From the NCBI RefSeq assembly GCF_029227915.1, contig NC_079887.1:24737650-24801649 (forward strand): DNA of 64,000 nucleotides, given 5' to 3'. This DNA comes from Hydractinia symbiolongicarpus. Taxonomy: Eukaryota > Cnidaria > Hydrozoa > Anthoathecata > Hydractiniidae. This document shows, piece after piece, positions 26,752-39,573 of the stretch. The translations under genes were made by a program, and so were the position numbers. Under the pieces are notes generated by a model, which did not search any database, was not told where the DNA came from, and saw only the letters and a list, made by a program, of their open reading frames with translations. The first letter of the stretch is position 1, and every line of letters starts with the position of its first letter.

Positions 26752-29700
26752 ACATTTATTTCGGTTCCATTATACAATGGTTCTTATCCCTATAATAACA
26801 TAATAATAACAACAATAAGAATAAAAAGTTTAGAACAAAAATGATACAAGAAGCATGGAGATCTAGGTTTCAATAAGAGTTGTAGATTTAGGTTTTATTT
26901 AAAAATTTAGATATATAAGCCATTTTTACTGTGGAACCAATGCTAGCCGTTAGCGCGTGCTGAAGAAGTGGAGACAGTTTCAAAAACTACATTTCATTGA
27001 CTTTCTAACAGTGTCAGTTCGTGTGAGTTAAAACGGTTGCGCCACATTTTCGTACCAACATGTATTTAGCGATATTTTTCTGATATTACTAGGTTGCATC
27101 GCTTTTGACAGTAAAACGATTGACTGTGGGACTTAATTTAACTGACTTTGGACTTTGACCTTCTAAATGTGATAAATAAGACAATTGGATTCCAAGAAAT
27201 AACATTCTTCTTAATTTGACATGATTGCTGGAACTCAGCGATTACACTGGGCGCTGTGGTAGCACTTTATTTAAAAATTTAAATAAATAAGTCATTTTTA
27301 CTGTGAAACCAATCCTAGCCGTTAGCGCGCGCTGAAGAAATGGAGACAGTTTCAAAAACTACATTTCATTGAATTTCTAATGGCATCAATCCTTGTGAGT
27401 TACAATGGTTGCGTCACATACTTGTACCAACATGTATTCAGCGACACTATTCTGACATTACGAGGTTTCATCGCTTTTAACAGTGAAACGATTGACTGTG
27501 GGACTTAATTGAACTGACTTTGGACTTTGACCTTATAAATGTGATAAACGAGACAATTGGACTCCAAGAAATAACATTCTTCTTAACTTGACATGATTCC
27601 TGGAACTCAGCGATAACGTGGGCGCTGTGGTAGCGCTTTATTTAAAAATTTAGATAAATAAGCAATTTTTAGTGTGGAACCAATGCGAGCCGTTAGCGCG
27701 AGATGAAAAAGTGGAGACAGTTTCAAAAACTACATTTCATTGACTTTCTAACAGTATAATTCCGTGTGAGTTACAACGGTTGCGCCACATATTGGTACCA
27801 ACATGTATTCAGCGATATTTTCCTGACATTACTAGATTGCGTCGCTTTTAACAGTGAAACGATTAACTGTGGGACTTAATTGAACTGATTTTGGACTTCG
27901 ACCTTATAAATGTGATAAATATCACAATTGAATTCCCAGATAAAACATTCGTCTTAATTTGACATGATTGCAGGAACTCAGCGATTACACTGGGCCCTGT
28001 GGTAGCGCTTTATTTAAAAATGTAAATAAATAAGTCATATTTACTGTGAAACCAATCCTAGCCGTTAGCGCGCGCTGAAGAAATAGAGACAGTTTCAAAA
28101 ACTACATTTCATTGACTTTCTAATGGCAACAGTCCTTGTGAGTTACAACGGCTGCGTCACATGTTCGTACCAACATGTATTCAGCGATATGTTTCTGACA
28201 TTACGAGGTTTCATCGCTTTTAACAGTGAAACGATTGACTGTAGGACTTAATTGAACTGACTTTGGACTTTGACCTTATAAATGTGATAAATGAAACAAT
28301 TGGACTCCAAGAAATAACATTCTTTTTATTTTGACCTGATTGCTGGAACTCAGCGATTACACTGGGCGCTGTGGTAGCGCTTTATTGAACACTTTATATA
28401 AATAAGTGATTTTTAATGTGGAACCAATCCTAGCCGTTACCGCGCGCTGAAGAAATTGAGACAGTTTCAAAAACTACATTTCATTGACTTTCTAGTGGCA
28501 TCAATCCTTGTGAGTTACAACGGTTGCGTCACATATTTGTACCAACATGTATTTAGCGATATTTTCCTGACATTACTAGATTGCGTCGCTTTTAACAGTG
28601 AAACGATTAACTGTGGGACTTAATTGAACTGATTTTGGACTTCGACCTTATAAATGTGATAAATATCACAATTGAATTCCCAGATAAAACATTCGTCTTA
28701 ATTTGACATGATTGCAGGAACTCAGCGATTACACTGGGCCCTGTGGTAGCGCTTTATTGAACACTTTATATAAATAAGTGATTTTTAATGTGGAACCAAT
28801 CCTAGCCGTTACCGCGCGCTGAAGAAATTGAGATAGTTTCAAAAACTACATTTCATTGACTTTCTAGTGGCATCAATCCTTGTGAGTTACAACGGTTGCG
28901 TCACATATTTGTACCAACATGTATTTAGCGATATTTTCCTGACATTACTAGATTGCGTCGCTTTTAACAGTGAAACGATTAACTGTGGGACTTAATTGAA
29001 CTGATTTTGGACTTCGACCTTATAAATGTGATAAATATCACAATTGAATTCCCAGATAAAACATTCGTCTTAATTTGACATGATTGCAGGAACTCAGCGA
29101 TTACACTGGGCCCTGTGGGAGCGCTTTATTTAAAAATGTAAATAAATAAGTCATATTTACTGTGAAACCAATCCTAGCCGTTAGCGCGCGCTGAAGAAAT
29201 AGAGACAGTTTCAAAAACTACATTTCATTGACTTTCTAATGGCAACAGTCCTTGTGAGTTACAACGGCTGCGTCACATGTTCGTACCAACATGTATTCAG
29301 CGATATGTTTCTGACATAACGAGGTTTCATCGCTTTTAACAGTGAAACGATTGACTGTAGGACTTAATTGAACTGACTTTGGACTTTGACCTTATAAATG
29401 TGATAAATGAAACAATTGGACTCCAAGAAATAACATTCTTTTTATTTTGACCTGATTGCTGGAACTCAGCGATTACACTGGGCGCTGTGGTAGCACTTTA
29501 TTTAAAAATTTAGATATATAAGCCATTTTTACTGTGGAACCAATGCTAGCCGTTAGCGCGAGATGAAGAAGTGGAGACAGTTTCAAAAACTACATTTCAT
29601 TGACTTTCTAACAGTATAATTCCGTGTGAGTTACAACGGTTGCGCCACATATTGGTACCAACATGTATTCAGCGATATTTTCCTGACATTACTAGATTGC

Positions 29701-29895
29701 GTCGCTTTTAACAGTGAAACGATTAACTGTGGGACTTAATTGAACTGATTTTGGACTTCGACCTTATAAATGTGATAAATGAGACAATTGGACTCCAAGA
29801 AATAACCTTCTTTTTAATTTGACATGATCGCTGGAAATCACCGATTATACTTAGCGCTGTGGTAGCGTTTTAAATAAAAATTTAGATAAATGAGT
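24977..29895. repeat. Domain 2 HOR copy 2 (13 units, 4,919 bp, carries retroposon)
   Basis: Unit starts: 24977, 25347, 25719, 26090, 26462 (with insertion), 26921, 27293, 27664, 28036, 28408, 28780, 29152, 29524. The order of unit types is the same as in copy 1. By eye, differences are isolated substitutions and single-base changes, such as CTACTTTTATTG at about 25045 against CTACATTTTATTG at about 29961 in the next copy. The inserted retroposon, its position and the neighbouring 93 bp deletion are all shared with copy 1. Confidence 0.9.
26713..26892 (-). mobile_element. Poly(A)-tailed retroposon 3' fragment, copy 2
   Basis: Same insertion as at 21799, at the same site of the equivalent unit in the next HOR copy. 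The T run is 38 bp (26713-26750) instead of 33. Outside the tail I find one substitution: A at 21949 against T at 26868. Identical site, identical truncation and an identical neighbouring deletion mean that it was copied with the HOR. It did not insert a second time. Confidence 0.85.
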
Positions 29896-31381
29896 TATTT
29901 TACTGTGGAACCAATCCTAGCCGTTAGTGCGCGCTGAAAAAATAGAGACAGTTCCAAAAACTACATTTTATTGAGTTTCTAACGGTATCAGTCTGTTCGA
30001 GTTACAACAGTTGCACCACATATTCGTACCAACATGTATTCAGCAATATTTTTCTGAAATTACTAGGTTGCATCGCTTTTATTAGTGAAAAGACTGACGG
30101 TGAGACTTAATTCAAATGATCTTGGACTTTGACCTTATAAATGTGATAAATGAGACAATTGGACTCCAAGAAATAACATTCTTCTTAATTTGACATGATT
30201 GCTGGAACTCAGCGATTACACTGGGCGCTGTGGTAGCGCTTTATTTAAAAATTTAGATATATAAGCCATTTTTACTGTGGAACCAATGCTAGCCGTTAGC
30301 GCGTGCTGAAAAAGTGGAGACTGTTTCAAAAACTACATTTCATTGACTTTCTAACGGTGTCAGTTCGTGTGAGTTACAACGGTTGCGCCACATTTTCGTA
30401 CCAACATGTATTTAGCGATATTTTTCTGATATTACTAGGTTGCATCGCTTTTGACAGTGAAACGATTGACTGTGGGACTTAATTTAACTGACTTTGGACT
30501 TTGACCTTCTAAATGTGATAAATAAGACAATTGGATTACAAGAAATAACATTCTTCTTAATTTGACATGATTGCTGGAACTCAGCGATTACACTGGGCGC
30601 TGTGGTAGCACTTTATTTAAAAATTTAAATAAATAAGTCATTTTTACTGTGAAACCAATCCTAGCCGTTAGCGCGCGCTGAAGAAATGGAGACAGTTTCA
30701 AAAACTACATTTCATTGAATTTCTAATGGCATCAATCCTTGTGAGTTACAATGGTTGCGTCACATACTTGTACCAACATGTATTCAGCGACACTATTCTG
30801 ACATTACGAGGTTTCATCGCTTTTAACAGTGAAACGATTGACTGTGGGACTTAATTGAACTGACTTTGGACTTTGACCTTATAAATGTGATAAACGAGAC
30901 AATTGGACTCCAAGAAATAACATTCTTCTTAACTTGACATGATTCCTGGAACTCAGCGATAACGTGGGCGCTGTGGTAGCGCTTTATTTAAAAATTTAGA
31001 TAAATAAGCAATTTTTAGTGTGGAACCAATGCGAGCCGTTAGCGCGAGATGAAAAAGTGGAGACAGTTTCAAAAACTACATTTCATTGACTTTCTAACAG
31101 TATAATTCCGTGTGAGTTACAACGGTTGCGCCACATATTGGTACCAACATGTATTCAGCGATATTTTCCTGACATTACTAGATTGCGTCACTTTTAACAG
31201 TGAAACGATTAACTGTGGGACTTAATTGAACTGATTTTGGACTTCGACCTTATAAATGTGATAAATATCACAATTGAATTCCCAGATAAAACATTCGTTT
31301 TAATTTGACATGATTGCAGGAACTCAGCGATTACACTGGGCCCTGTGGTAGCGCTTTATTTAAAAATTTAGATATATAAGC
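29524..31381. repeat. Compact 5-unit HOR copy 1 (1,858 bp)
   Basis: Unit starts: 29524, 29896, 30267, 30639, 31010. By type these correspond to positions 13, 1, 2, 7 and 8 of the 13-unit HOR, so eight units are skipped, including the insertion-bearing unit. Private variants arise here: GGATTACAAG (near 30535) instead of GGATTCCAAG, and GATTGCGTCACTTTT (near 31188) instead of GATTGCGTCGCTTTT. The first unit is shared with the end of the second 13-unit copy. Confidence 0.85.
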
Positions 31382-33239
31382 CATTTTTACTGTGGAACCA
31401 ATGCTAGCCGTTAGCGCGAGATGAAGAAGTGGAGACAGTTTCAAAAACTACATTTCATTGACTTTCTAACAGTATAATTCCGTGTGAGTTACAACGGTTG
31501 CGCCACATATTGGTACCAACATGTATTCAGCGATATTTTCCTGACATTACTAGATTGCGTCGTTTTTAACAGTGAAACGATTAACTGTGGGACTTAATTG
31601 AACTGATTTTGGACTTCGACCTTATAAATGTGATAAATGAGACAATTGGACTCCAAGAAATAACCTTCTTTTTAATTTGACATGATCGCTGGAAATCACC
31701 GATTATACTTAGCGCTGTGGTAGCGTTTTAAATAAAAATTTAGATAAATGAGTTATTTTACTGTGGAACCAATCCTAGCCGTTAGTGCGCGCTGAAAAAA
31801 TAGAGACAGTTTCAAAAACTACATTTTATTGAGTTTCTAACGGTATCAGTCTGTTCGAGTTACAACAGTTGCACCACATATTCGTACCAACATGTATTCA
31901 GCAATATTTTTCTGAAATTACTAGGTTGCATCGCTTTTATTAGTGAAAAGACTGACGGTGAGACTTAATTCAAATGATCTTGGACTTTGACCTTATAAAT
32001 GTGATAAATGAGACAATTGGACTCCAAGAAATAACATTCTTCTTAATTTGACATGATTGCTGGAACTCAGCGATTACACTGGGCGCTGTGGTAGCGCTTT
32101 ATTTAAAAATTTAGATATATAAGCCATTTTTACTGTGGAACCAATGCTAGCCGTTAGCGCGTGCTGAAAAAGTGGAGACTGTTTCAAAAACTACATTTCA
32201 TTGACTTTCTAACGGTGTCAGTTCGTGTGAGTTACAACGGTTGCGCCACATTTTCGTACCAACATGTATTTAGCGATATTTTTCTGATATTACTAGGTTG
32301 CATCGCTTTTGACAGTGAAACGATTGACTGTGGGACTTAATTTAACTAAATTTGGACTTTGACCTTCTAAATGTGATAAATAAGACAATTGGATTACAAG
32401 AAATAACATTCTTCTTAATTTGACATGATTGCTGGAACTCAGCGATTACACTGGGCGCTGTGGTAGCACTTTATTTAAAAATTTAAATAAATAAGTCATT
32501 TTTACTGTGAAACCAATCCTAGCCGTTAGCGCGCGCTGAAGAAATGGAGACAGTTTCAAAAACTACATTTCATTGAATTTCTAATGGCATCAATCCTTGT
32601 GAGTTACAATGGTTGCGTCACATACTTGTACCAACATGTATTCAGCGACACTATTCTGACATTACGAGGTTTCATCGCTTTTAACAGTGAAACGATTGAC
32701 TGTGGGACTTAATTGAACTGACTTTGGACTTTGATCTTATAAATGTGATAAACGAGACAATTGGACTCCAAGAAATAACATTCTTCTTAACTTGACATGA
32801 TTCCTGGAACTCAGCGATAACGTGGGCGCTGTGGTAGCGCTTTATTTAAAAATTTAGATAAATAAGCAATTTTTAGTGTGGAACCAATGCGAGCCGTTAG
32901 CGCGAGATGAAAAAGTGGAGACAGTTTCAAAAACTACATTTCATTGACTTTCTAACAGTATAATTCCGTGTGAGTTACAACGGTTGCGCCACATATTGGT
33001 ACCAACATGTATTCAGCGATATTTTCCTGACATTACTAGATTGCGTCACTTTTAACAGTGAAACGATTAACTGTGGGACTTAATTGAACTGATTTTGGAC
33101 TTCGACCTTATAAATGTGATAAATATCACAATTGAATTCCCAGATAAAACATTCGTCTTAATTTGACATGATTGCAGGAACTCAGCGATTACACTGGGCC
33201 CTGTGGTAGCGCTTTATTTAAAAATGTAAATAAATAAGT
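31382..33239. repeat. Compact 5-unit HOR copy 2 (1,858 bp)
   Basis: Unit starts: 31382, 31754, 32125, 32497, 32868. It follows the previous block unit for unit at offset 1858 and shares both private variants (GGATTACAAG near 32391 and TGCGTCACTTTT near 33045). This shows tandem duplication of the compacted form, not an independent origin. Confidence 0.88.
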
Positions 33240-36200
33240 CATTTTTACTGTGAAACCAATCCTAGCCGTTAGCGCGCGCTGAAGAAATAGAGACAGTTTC
33301 AAAAACTACATTTCATTGACTTTCTAATGGCAACAGTCCTTGTGAGTTACAACGGTTGCGTCACATATTTGTACCAACATGTATTCAACGATATTTTTCT
33401 GACATTACGTGGTTTCATCGCTTTTAACAGTGAAACGATTGACTGTGGGACTTAATTGAACTGACTTTGGACTTACCATATAAATGCAATAAATGAGACA
33501 ATTGGACTCCAAGAAATAACATTCTTTTTATTTTGACCTGATTGCTGGAACTCAGCGATTACACTGGGCGCTGTGGTAGCGCTTTATTGAACACTTTATA
33601 TAAATAAGTGATTTTTACTGTGGAACCAATCCTAGCCCTTACCGCGCGCTGAAGAAATTGAGACAGTTTCAAAAACTACATTTCATTGACTTTCTAGTGG
33701 CATCAATCCTTGTGAGTTACAACGGTTGCGTCACATATTTGTACCAACATGTATTCAGCGATATTTTTCTGACATTACGAGGTTTCATCGCTTTTAACAG
33801 TGAAGCGATTGACTGTGGGACTTAATTGAACTAACTTTGGACTGTCTCCTGATAAATGTGATGAAGGAGACAATTGGACTCCAAGAAATAACATTCTTCT
33901 TAATTTGACGTGATTGCCGGAACTCAGCGATTACACTGGCCGCTGTGGTAGCGCTTCATTTAAAAATTAAGATAAAAAAAGTCATTTTTTAATGTGGGAC
34001 CAATCCTAGCTGCTTTCGCGCGCTAAAGAAATAGCGACAGTTTGAAGAACTACATCTCATTGACTTTCTAACGGTGTCAGTCCGTTTGAGTTACAACGGT
34101 TGGGTCACATATTTGTACCAACATGTATTTCTTGATATTATTCTGGTATTACTAGGTTGCATTGCTTTTAACAATGAAACGATTCACTGTAGGACTTAAT
34201 TGAACTAACTTTGGACTGTAACCTGATAAATTTGATAAATGAGAAAATTGGACTCCAAGAAATAACATTCTTCTTAATCTGACATGTTTGCTGGAACTCA
34301 GCGATAACGTGGGCGCTGTGGTAGCGCTTTATTGAAAACTTTATATAAATAAGTGATTTTTACTGTGGAACCAATCCTAGCCGTTAGTGCGCACTGAAGA
34401 GATAGAGACAGTTTCAAAAACTACATTTCATTGACTTTCTAACAGTATAATTCCGAGTGAGCTACAACGGTTGCGCCACATATTCGTACCAACATGTATT
34501 TAGCGATATTTTCCTGACATTACTAGATTCCGTCGCATTTAACAGTGAAACGATTAGCTGTGGGACTTAATTAAACTGATTTTCGACTTCGACCTTATAA
34601 ATGTGATAAATATCACAATTGAATTCCAAAAAATAACATTCGTCTTAATTTGACATGATTGCGGGAACTCAGCGATTACACTGGGCGCTGTGGTAGCTCT
34701 TTATTTAAAAATTTAAATAAATAAGCCATTTTTACTGTGGAACCAATGCTAGCCGTTAGCGCGCGCTGAAGAAATTGAGACAGTTTCAAAAACTACATTT
34801 CATTGACTTTCTAATGGCATCAATCCTTGTGAGTTACAACGGTTGCGTCACATATTTGTACCAACATGTATTCAGCGATATTTTTCTGACATTACGAGGT
34901 TTCATCGCTTTTAACAGTGAAAGGATTGACTGTGGGACTTAATTGAACTGACTTTGGACTTTGACCTTATAAATGTGATAAATGAGACAATTGGACTCCA
35001 AGAAATAACATTCTTCTTAATTTGATATGATTGCTGGAACTCAGCGATAACGTGGGCGCTCTGGCAGCGCTTTATTGAAAACTTTATATTAATAAGTGAT
35101 TTTTACTGTGGAACCAATCCTAGCCGTTAGCGCGCACTGAAGAGATAAAGAAAGTTTCAAAAACTACATTTCATTGACTTTCTAACAGTATAATTCCGTG
35201 TGAGCTACAACGGTTGCGCCACATATTCGTACCAACATGTATTTAGCGATATTTTCCTGACATCACTAGATTGCGTCGCATTTAACAGTGAAACGATTAG
35301 CTGTGGGACTTAATTAAACAGATTTTCGACTTCGACCTTATAAATGTGATAAATATCACAATTGAATTCCAAGAAATAACATTTGTCTTAATTTGACATG
35401 ATTGCGGGAACTCAGCGATTACACTGGCCGCTGTGGTAGCGCTGTATTTAAAAATTTAAATAAATAAGCCATTTTTACTGTGGAACCAATGCTAGCCGTT
35501 AGCACGCGCTGAAGAAATTGAGACAGTTTCAAAAACTATTCATTGACTTTCTAATGGCATCAATCCTTGTGAGTTACAACGGTTGCGTCACATATTTGTA
35601 CCAACATGTATTCAGCGATATTTTTCTGACATTACGAGGTTTCATCGCTTTTAACAGTGAAACGATTGACTGTGGGACTTAATTGAACTAACTTTGGTCT
35701 GTCACCTGATAAATGTGATGAAGGAGACAATTGGACTCCAAAAAATAACATTCTTCTTAATTTGACGTGATTGCCGGAACTCAGCGATTACACTGGCCGC
35801 TGTGGTAGCGCTTCATTTAAAAATTAAGATAAAAAAAGTCATTTTTTAATGTGGGACCAATCCTAGCTGTTTTCGCGCGCTAAAGAAATAGCGACAGTTT
35901 GAAGAACTGCATCTCATTGACTTTTTAACGGTGTCAGTCCGTTTGAGTTACAACGGTTGGGTGATATATTCGTACCAACATGTTTTTAGCGATATTTTTT
36001 GATAATACTAGGTTGCATCGCTTTTAACAATGAAACGATTGATTGTGGGACTTAATTGATCTATCTTTGGACTGTGACCTGTTAAATGTGAAAAATGAGA
36101 CACTTGGACTCCAAGAAATAACATTCTTCTTAATTTGACGTGATTGCCGGAACTCAGGGATTACACTGGCCGCTGTGGTAGCACTTCATTTAAGAATTAA

Positions 36201-37337
36201 GATAAAAAAAGTCATTTTTTTATTGTGGGACCAATCCTAGCCGCTTTCGCGTGCTAAAGAAATAGCGACAGTTTGAAGAACTACACTTCATTGACTTTCT
36301 AACGGTGTCAGTCCGTTTGAGTTACAACGGTTGGGTTACATATTCGTACCAACATGTATTTAGCGATATTTTTCTAATATTACTATGTTGCATCGCTTTT
36401 AACTATAAAACGATTGACTGTGGGACTTAATTAAACTAACTTTGGACTGTCACCTGATAAATGTGATGAAGGAGACAATTGGACTCCAAGAAATAACATT
36501 CCTCTTAATTTGACATGATTGCCGAAACTCAGCGATTGCACTGGGCTCTGTGGTAGCTCTTCATTTAAGAATTAAGATAAAAAAAGTCATTTTTTTATTG
36601 TGGGACAAATTCTAGACGTTATCGCGCGCTGAGGAAATAGCGACAGTTTCAAAAACTACATTTCATTGACTTTCTAACGGTGTCAGTCCGTTTGAGTTTC
36701 AACGGTTGCGTTACATATTCGTACCAACATGTGTTTAGCGATATTTTTTGATATTACTAGGTTGCATCGCTTTTAACAATGAAACGATTGACTGTGGGAC
36801 TTAATTGATCTAACTTTGGACTGTGACCTGATAAATCTGAAAAATGAGACAATTGGACTCCAAGAAATAACATTCTTCTTAATTTGACGTGATTGCCGAA
36901 ACTCAGCGATTGCACTGGCCGCTGTGGTATCGCTTCATTTAAGAATTAAGATAAAAAAAGTCATTTTTTTATTGTGGGACCAACCCTAGCCGCTTTCGCG
37001 CGCTAAAGAAATAGCGACAGTTTGAAGAACTACACTTCATTGACTTTCTAACGGTGTCAGTCCGTTTGAGTTACAACGGTTGGGTCACATATTTGTACCA
37101 ACATGTATTTCTTGATATTATTCTGGTATTACTAGGTTGCATCGCTTTTAACAATGAAACGATTGACTGAAGGACTTAATTGAACTGACTTTGGACTTTG
37201 ACCTTATAAATGGGATAAATGAGACAATTGGACTCCAAGAAATAACATTCTTCTTAACTTGACATGATTGCTGGAACTCAGCGATAACGTGGGCGCTGTG
37301 GTAGCGCTTTATTTTAAAAAAATTAAGATAAATAAGC
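33240..37337. repeat. Domain 3, heterogeneous units, first part
   Basis: Unit starts: 33240, 33610, 33983, 34355, 34727, 35098, 35470, 35840, 36213, 36588, 36962. Spacing varies from 370 to 376 bp. Two lineages mix. One is a TTGAAAACTTTATATAAATAAG and GCGCACTGAAGAGATAGAG type. The other is a TTTAAGAATTAAGATAAAAAAAGTC and GCTTTCGCGCGCTAAAG type that foreshadows domain 4. Neighbouring units differ at many sites by eye, more than in domains 1, 2 or 4. The stretch 33610-35840 has a loose alternation: the units at 34355/35098 and 34727/35470 are 743 bp apart and similar. Confidence 0.8.
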
Positions 37338-39573
37338 AATTTTTAGTGTGGAACCAATGCTAGCCGTAAGCGAGCTGTAGAAGTGGAGACAGTTTCAAAA
37401 AACTACATTTCATTGAATTTCTAACAGTATAATTCCGTGTGAGTTACAACGGTTGCGCCACATATTGGTACCAACATGTATTTAGCGATATTTTCCTGAC
37501 ATTACTAGATTGCATCGCTTTTAACAATGAAACGATTAACTGTGGGACTTAATTGAAATGATTTTGGACTTCGACCTTATAAATGTGATAAATATCACAA
37601 TTGAATTCCCAGATAAAACATTCGTCTTAATTTGACATGATTGCAGGAACTCAGCGATTATACTGGGCCCTGTGGTAGCGCTTTATTTAAAAATTTAAAT
37701 AAATAAGTCATTTTTACTGTGGGACCAATCCTAGCCGCTTTCGCGCGCTAAAGAAATAGCGACAGTTTGAAGAACTACACTTCATTGACTTTCTAACGGT
37801 GTCAGTCCGTTTGAGTTACAACGGTTGGGTTACATATTCGTACCAACATGTATTTAGCGATATTTTTCTAATATTACTATGTTGCATCGCTTTTAACTAT
37901 AAAACGATTGACTGTGGGACTTAATTAAACTAACTTTGGACTGTCACCTGATAAATGTGATGAAGGAGACAATTGGACTCCAAGAAATAACATTCCTCTT
38001 AATTTGACATGATTGCCGAAACTCAGCGATTGCACTGGGCTCTGTGGTAGCTCTTCATTTAAGAATTAAGATAAAAAAAGTCATTTTTTTATTGTGGGAC
38101 AAATTCTAGACGTTATCGCGCGCTGAGGAAATAGCGACAGTTTCAAAAACTACATTTCATTGACTTTCTAACGGTGTCAGTCCGTTTGAGTTACAATGGT
38201 TGCGTCACATACTTGTACCAACATGTATTCAGCGACACTTTTCTGACATTACGAGGTTTCATCGCTTTTAACAGTGAAACGATTGACTGTGGGACTTAAT
38301 TAAACTGACTTTGGACTTTGACCTTATAAATGTGATAAACGAGACAATTGGACTCCAAGAAATAACATTCTTCTTAACTTGACATGATTGCTGGAACTCA
38401 GCGATAACGTGGGCGCTGTGGTAGCGCTTTATTTTAAAAAAATTAAGATAAATAAGCAATTTTTAGTGTGGAACCAATGCTAGCCGTTAGCGCGAGCTGT
38501 AGAAGTGGAGACAGTTTCAAAAAACTACATTTCATTGACTTTCTAACAGTATAATTCCGTGTGAGTTACAACAGTTGCGCCACATATTGGTACCAACATG
38601 TATTTAGCGATATTTTCCTGACATTACTAGATTGCGTCGCTTTTAACAGTGAAACGATTAACTGTGGGACTTAATTGAAATGATTTTGGACTTCGACCTT
38701 ATAAATGTGATAAATATCACAATTGAATTCCCAGATAAAACATTCGTCTTAATTTGACATGATTGCAGGAACTCAGCGATTACACTGGGCCCTGTGGTAG
38801 CGCTTTATTTAAAAATTTAAATAAATAAGTCATTTTTACTGTGAAACCAAACTTAGCCGTTAGCGCGCGCTGAAGAAATAGAGACAGTTTCAAAAACTAC
38901 ATTTCATTGACTTTCTAATGGCAACAGTCCTTGTGAGTTACAACGGTTGCGTCACATATTTGTACCAACATGTATTCAGCGATATTTTTCTGACGTTACG
39001 AGGTTTCATCGCTTTTAACAGTGAAACGATTGACTGTGGGACTTAATTGAACTGACTTTGGACTTTGACCTTATAAATGTAATAAATGAGACAATTGGAC
39101 TCCAAGAAATAACATTCCTTTTAATTTGACCTGATTGCTGGAACTCAGCGATTACACTGGGCGCTGTGGTAGCGCTTTATTGAAAACTTTATATAAATAA
39201 GTGATTTTTACTGTGGAACCAATCCTAGCCGTTAGCGCGCGCTGAAGAAATTGAGACAGTTTAGAAAACTACATTTCATTGACTTTCCAGTGGCATCAAT
39301 CCTTGTGAGTTACAACGGTTGCGTCACATATTTGTACCAACATGTATTCAGCGATATTTTTCTGACATTACGAGGTTTCATCGCTTTTAACAGTGAAACG
39401 ATTGACTGTGGGACTTAATTTAACTGACTTTGGACTTTGACCTTATAAATGTAATAAATGAGACAATTGGACTTCAAGAAATAACATTCTTCTTAATTTG
39501 ATATGATTGCTGGAACTCAGCGATAACGTGGGCGCTGTGGTAGCGCTTTATTGAAAACTTTATATAAATAAGT
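37338..39573. repeat. Domain 3, 3-unit repeat region
   Basis: Unit starts: 37338, 37709, 38082, 38458, 38831, 39203. The units at 37338 and 38458 are 1,120 bp apart and share GCAATTTTTAGTGTGG, a preceding TTTATTTTAAAAAAATTAAG run and GAGCTGTAGAAG. A third relative is at 42175. The unit at 37709, in its right half, and the unit at 38082 repeat 36213-36588 (offset about 1,495 bp, four units) with private TTTAACTATAAAACG, AGCTCTTCATTTAAG and GGGACAAATTCTAGACG. Confidence 0.8.

Noticed and set aside
36588-36961. Units lengthened by a second insertion in domain 3
   Set aside because: The 373-376 bp spacings are explained by longer A and T runs and small indels, not by inserted sequence.
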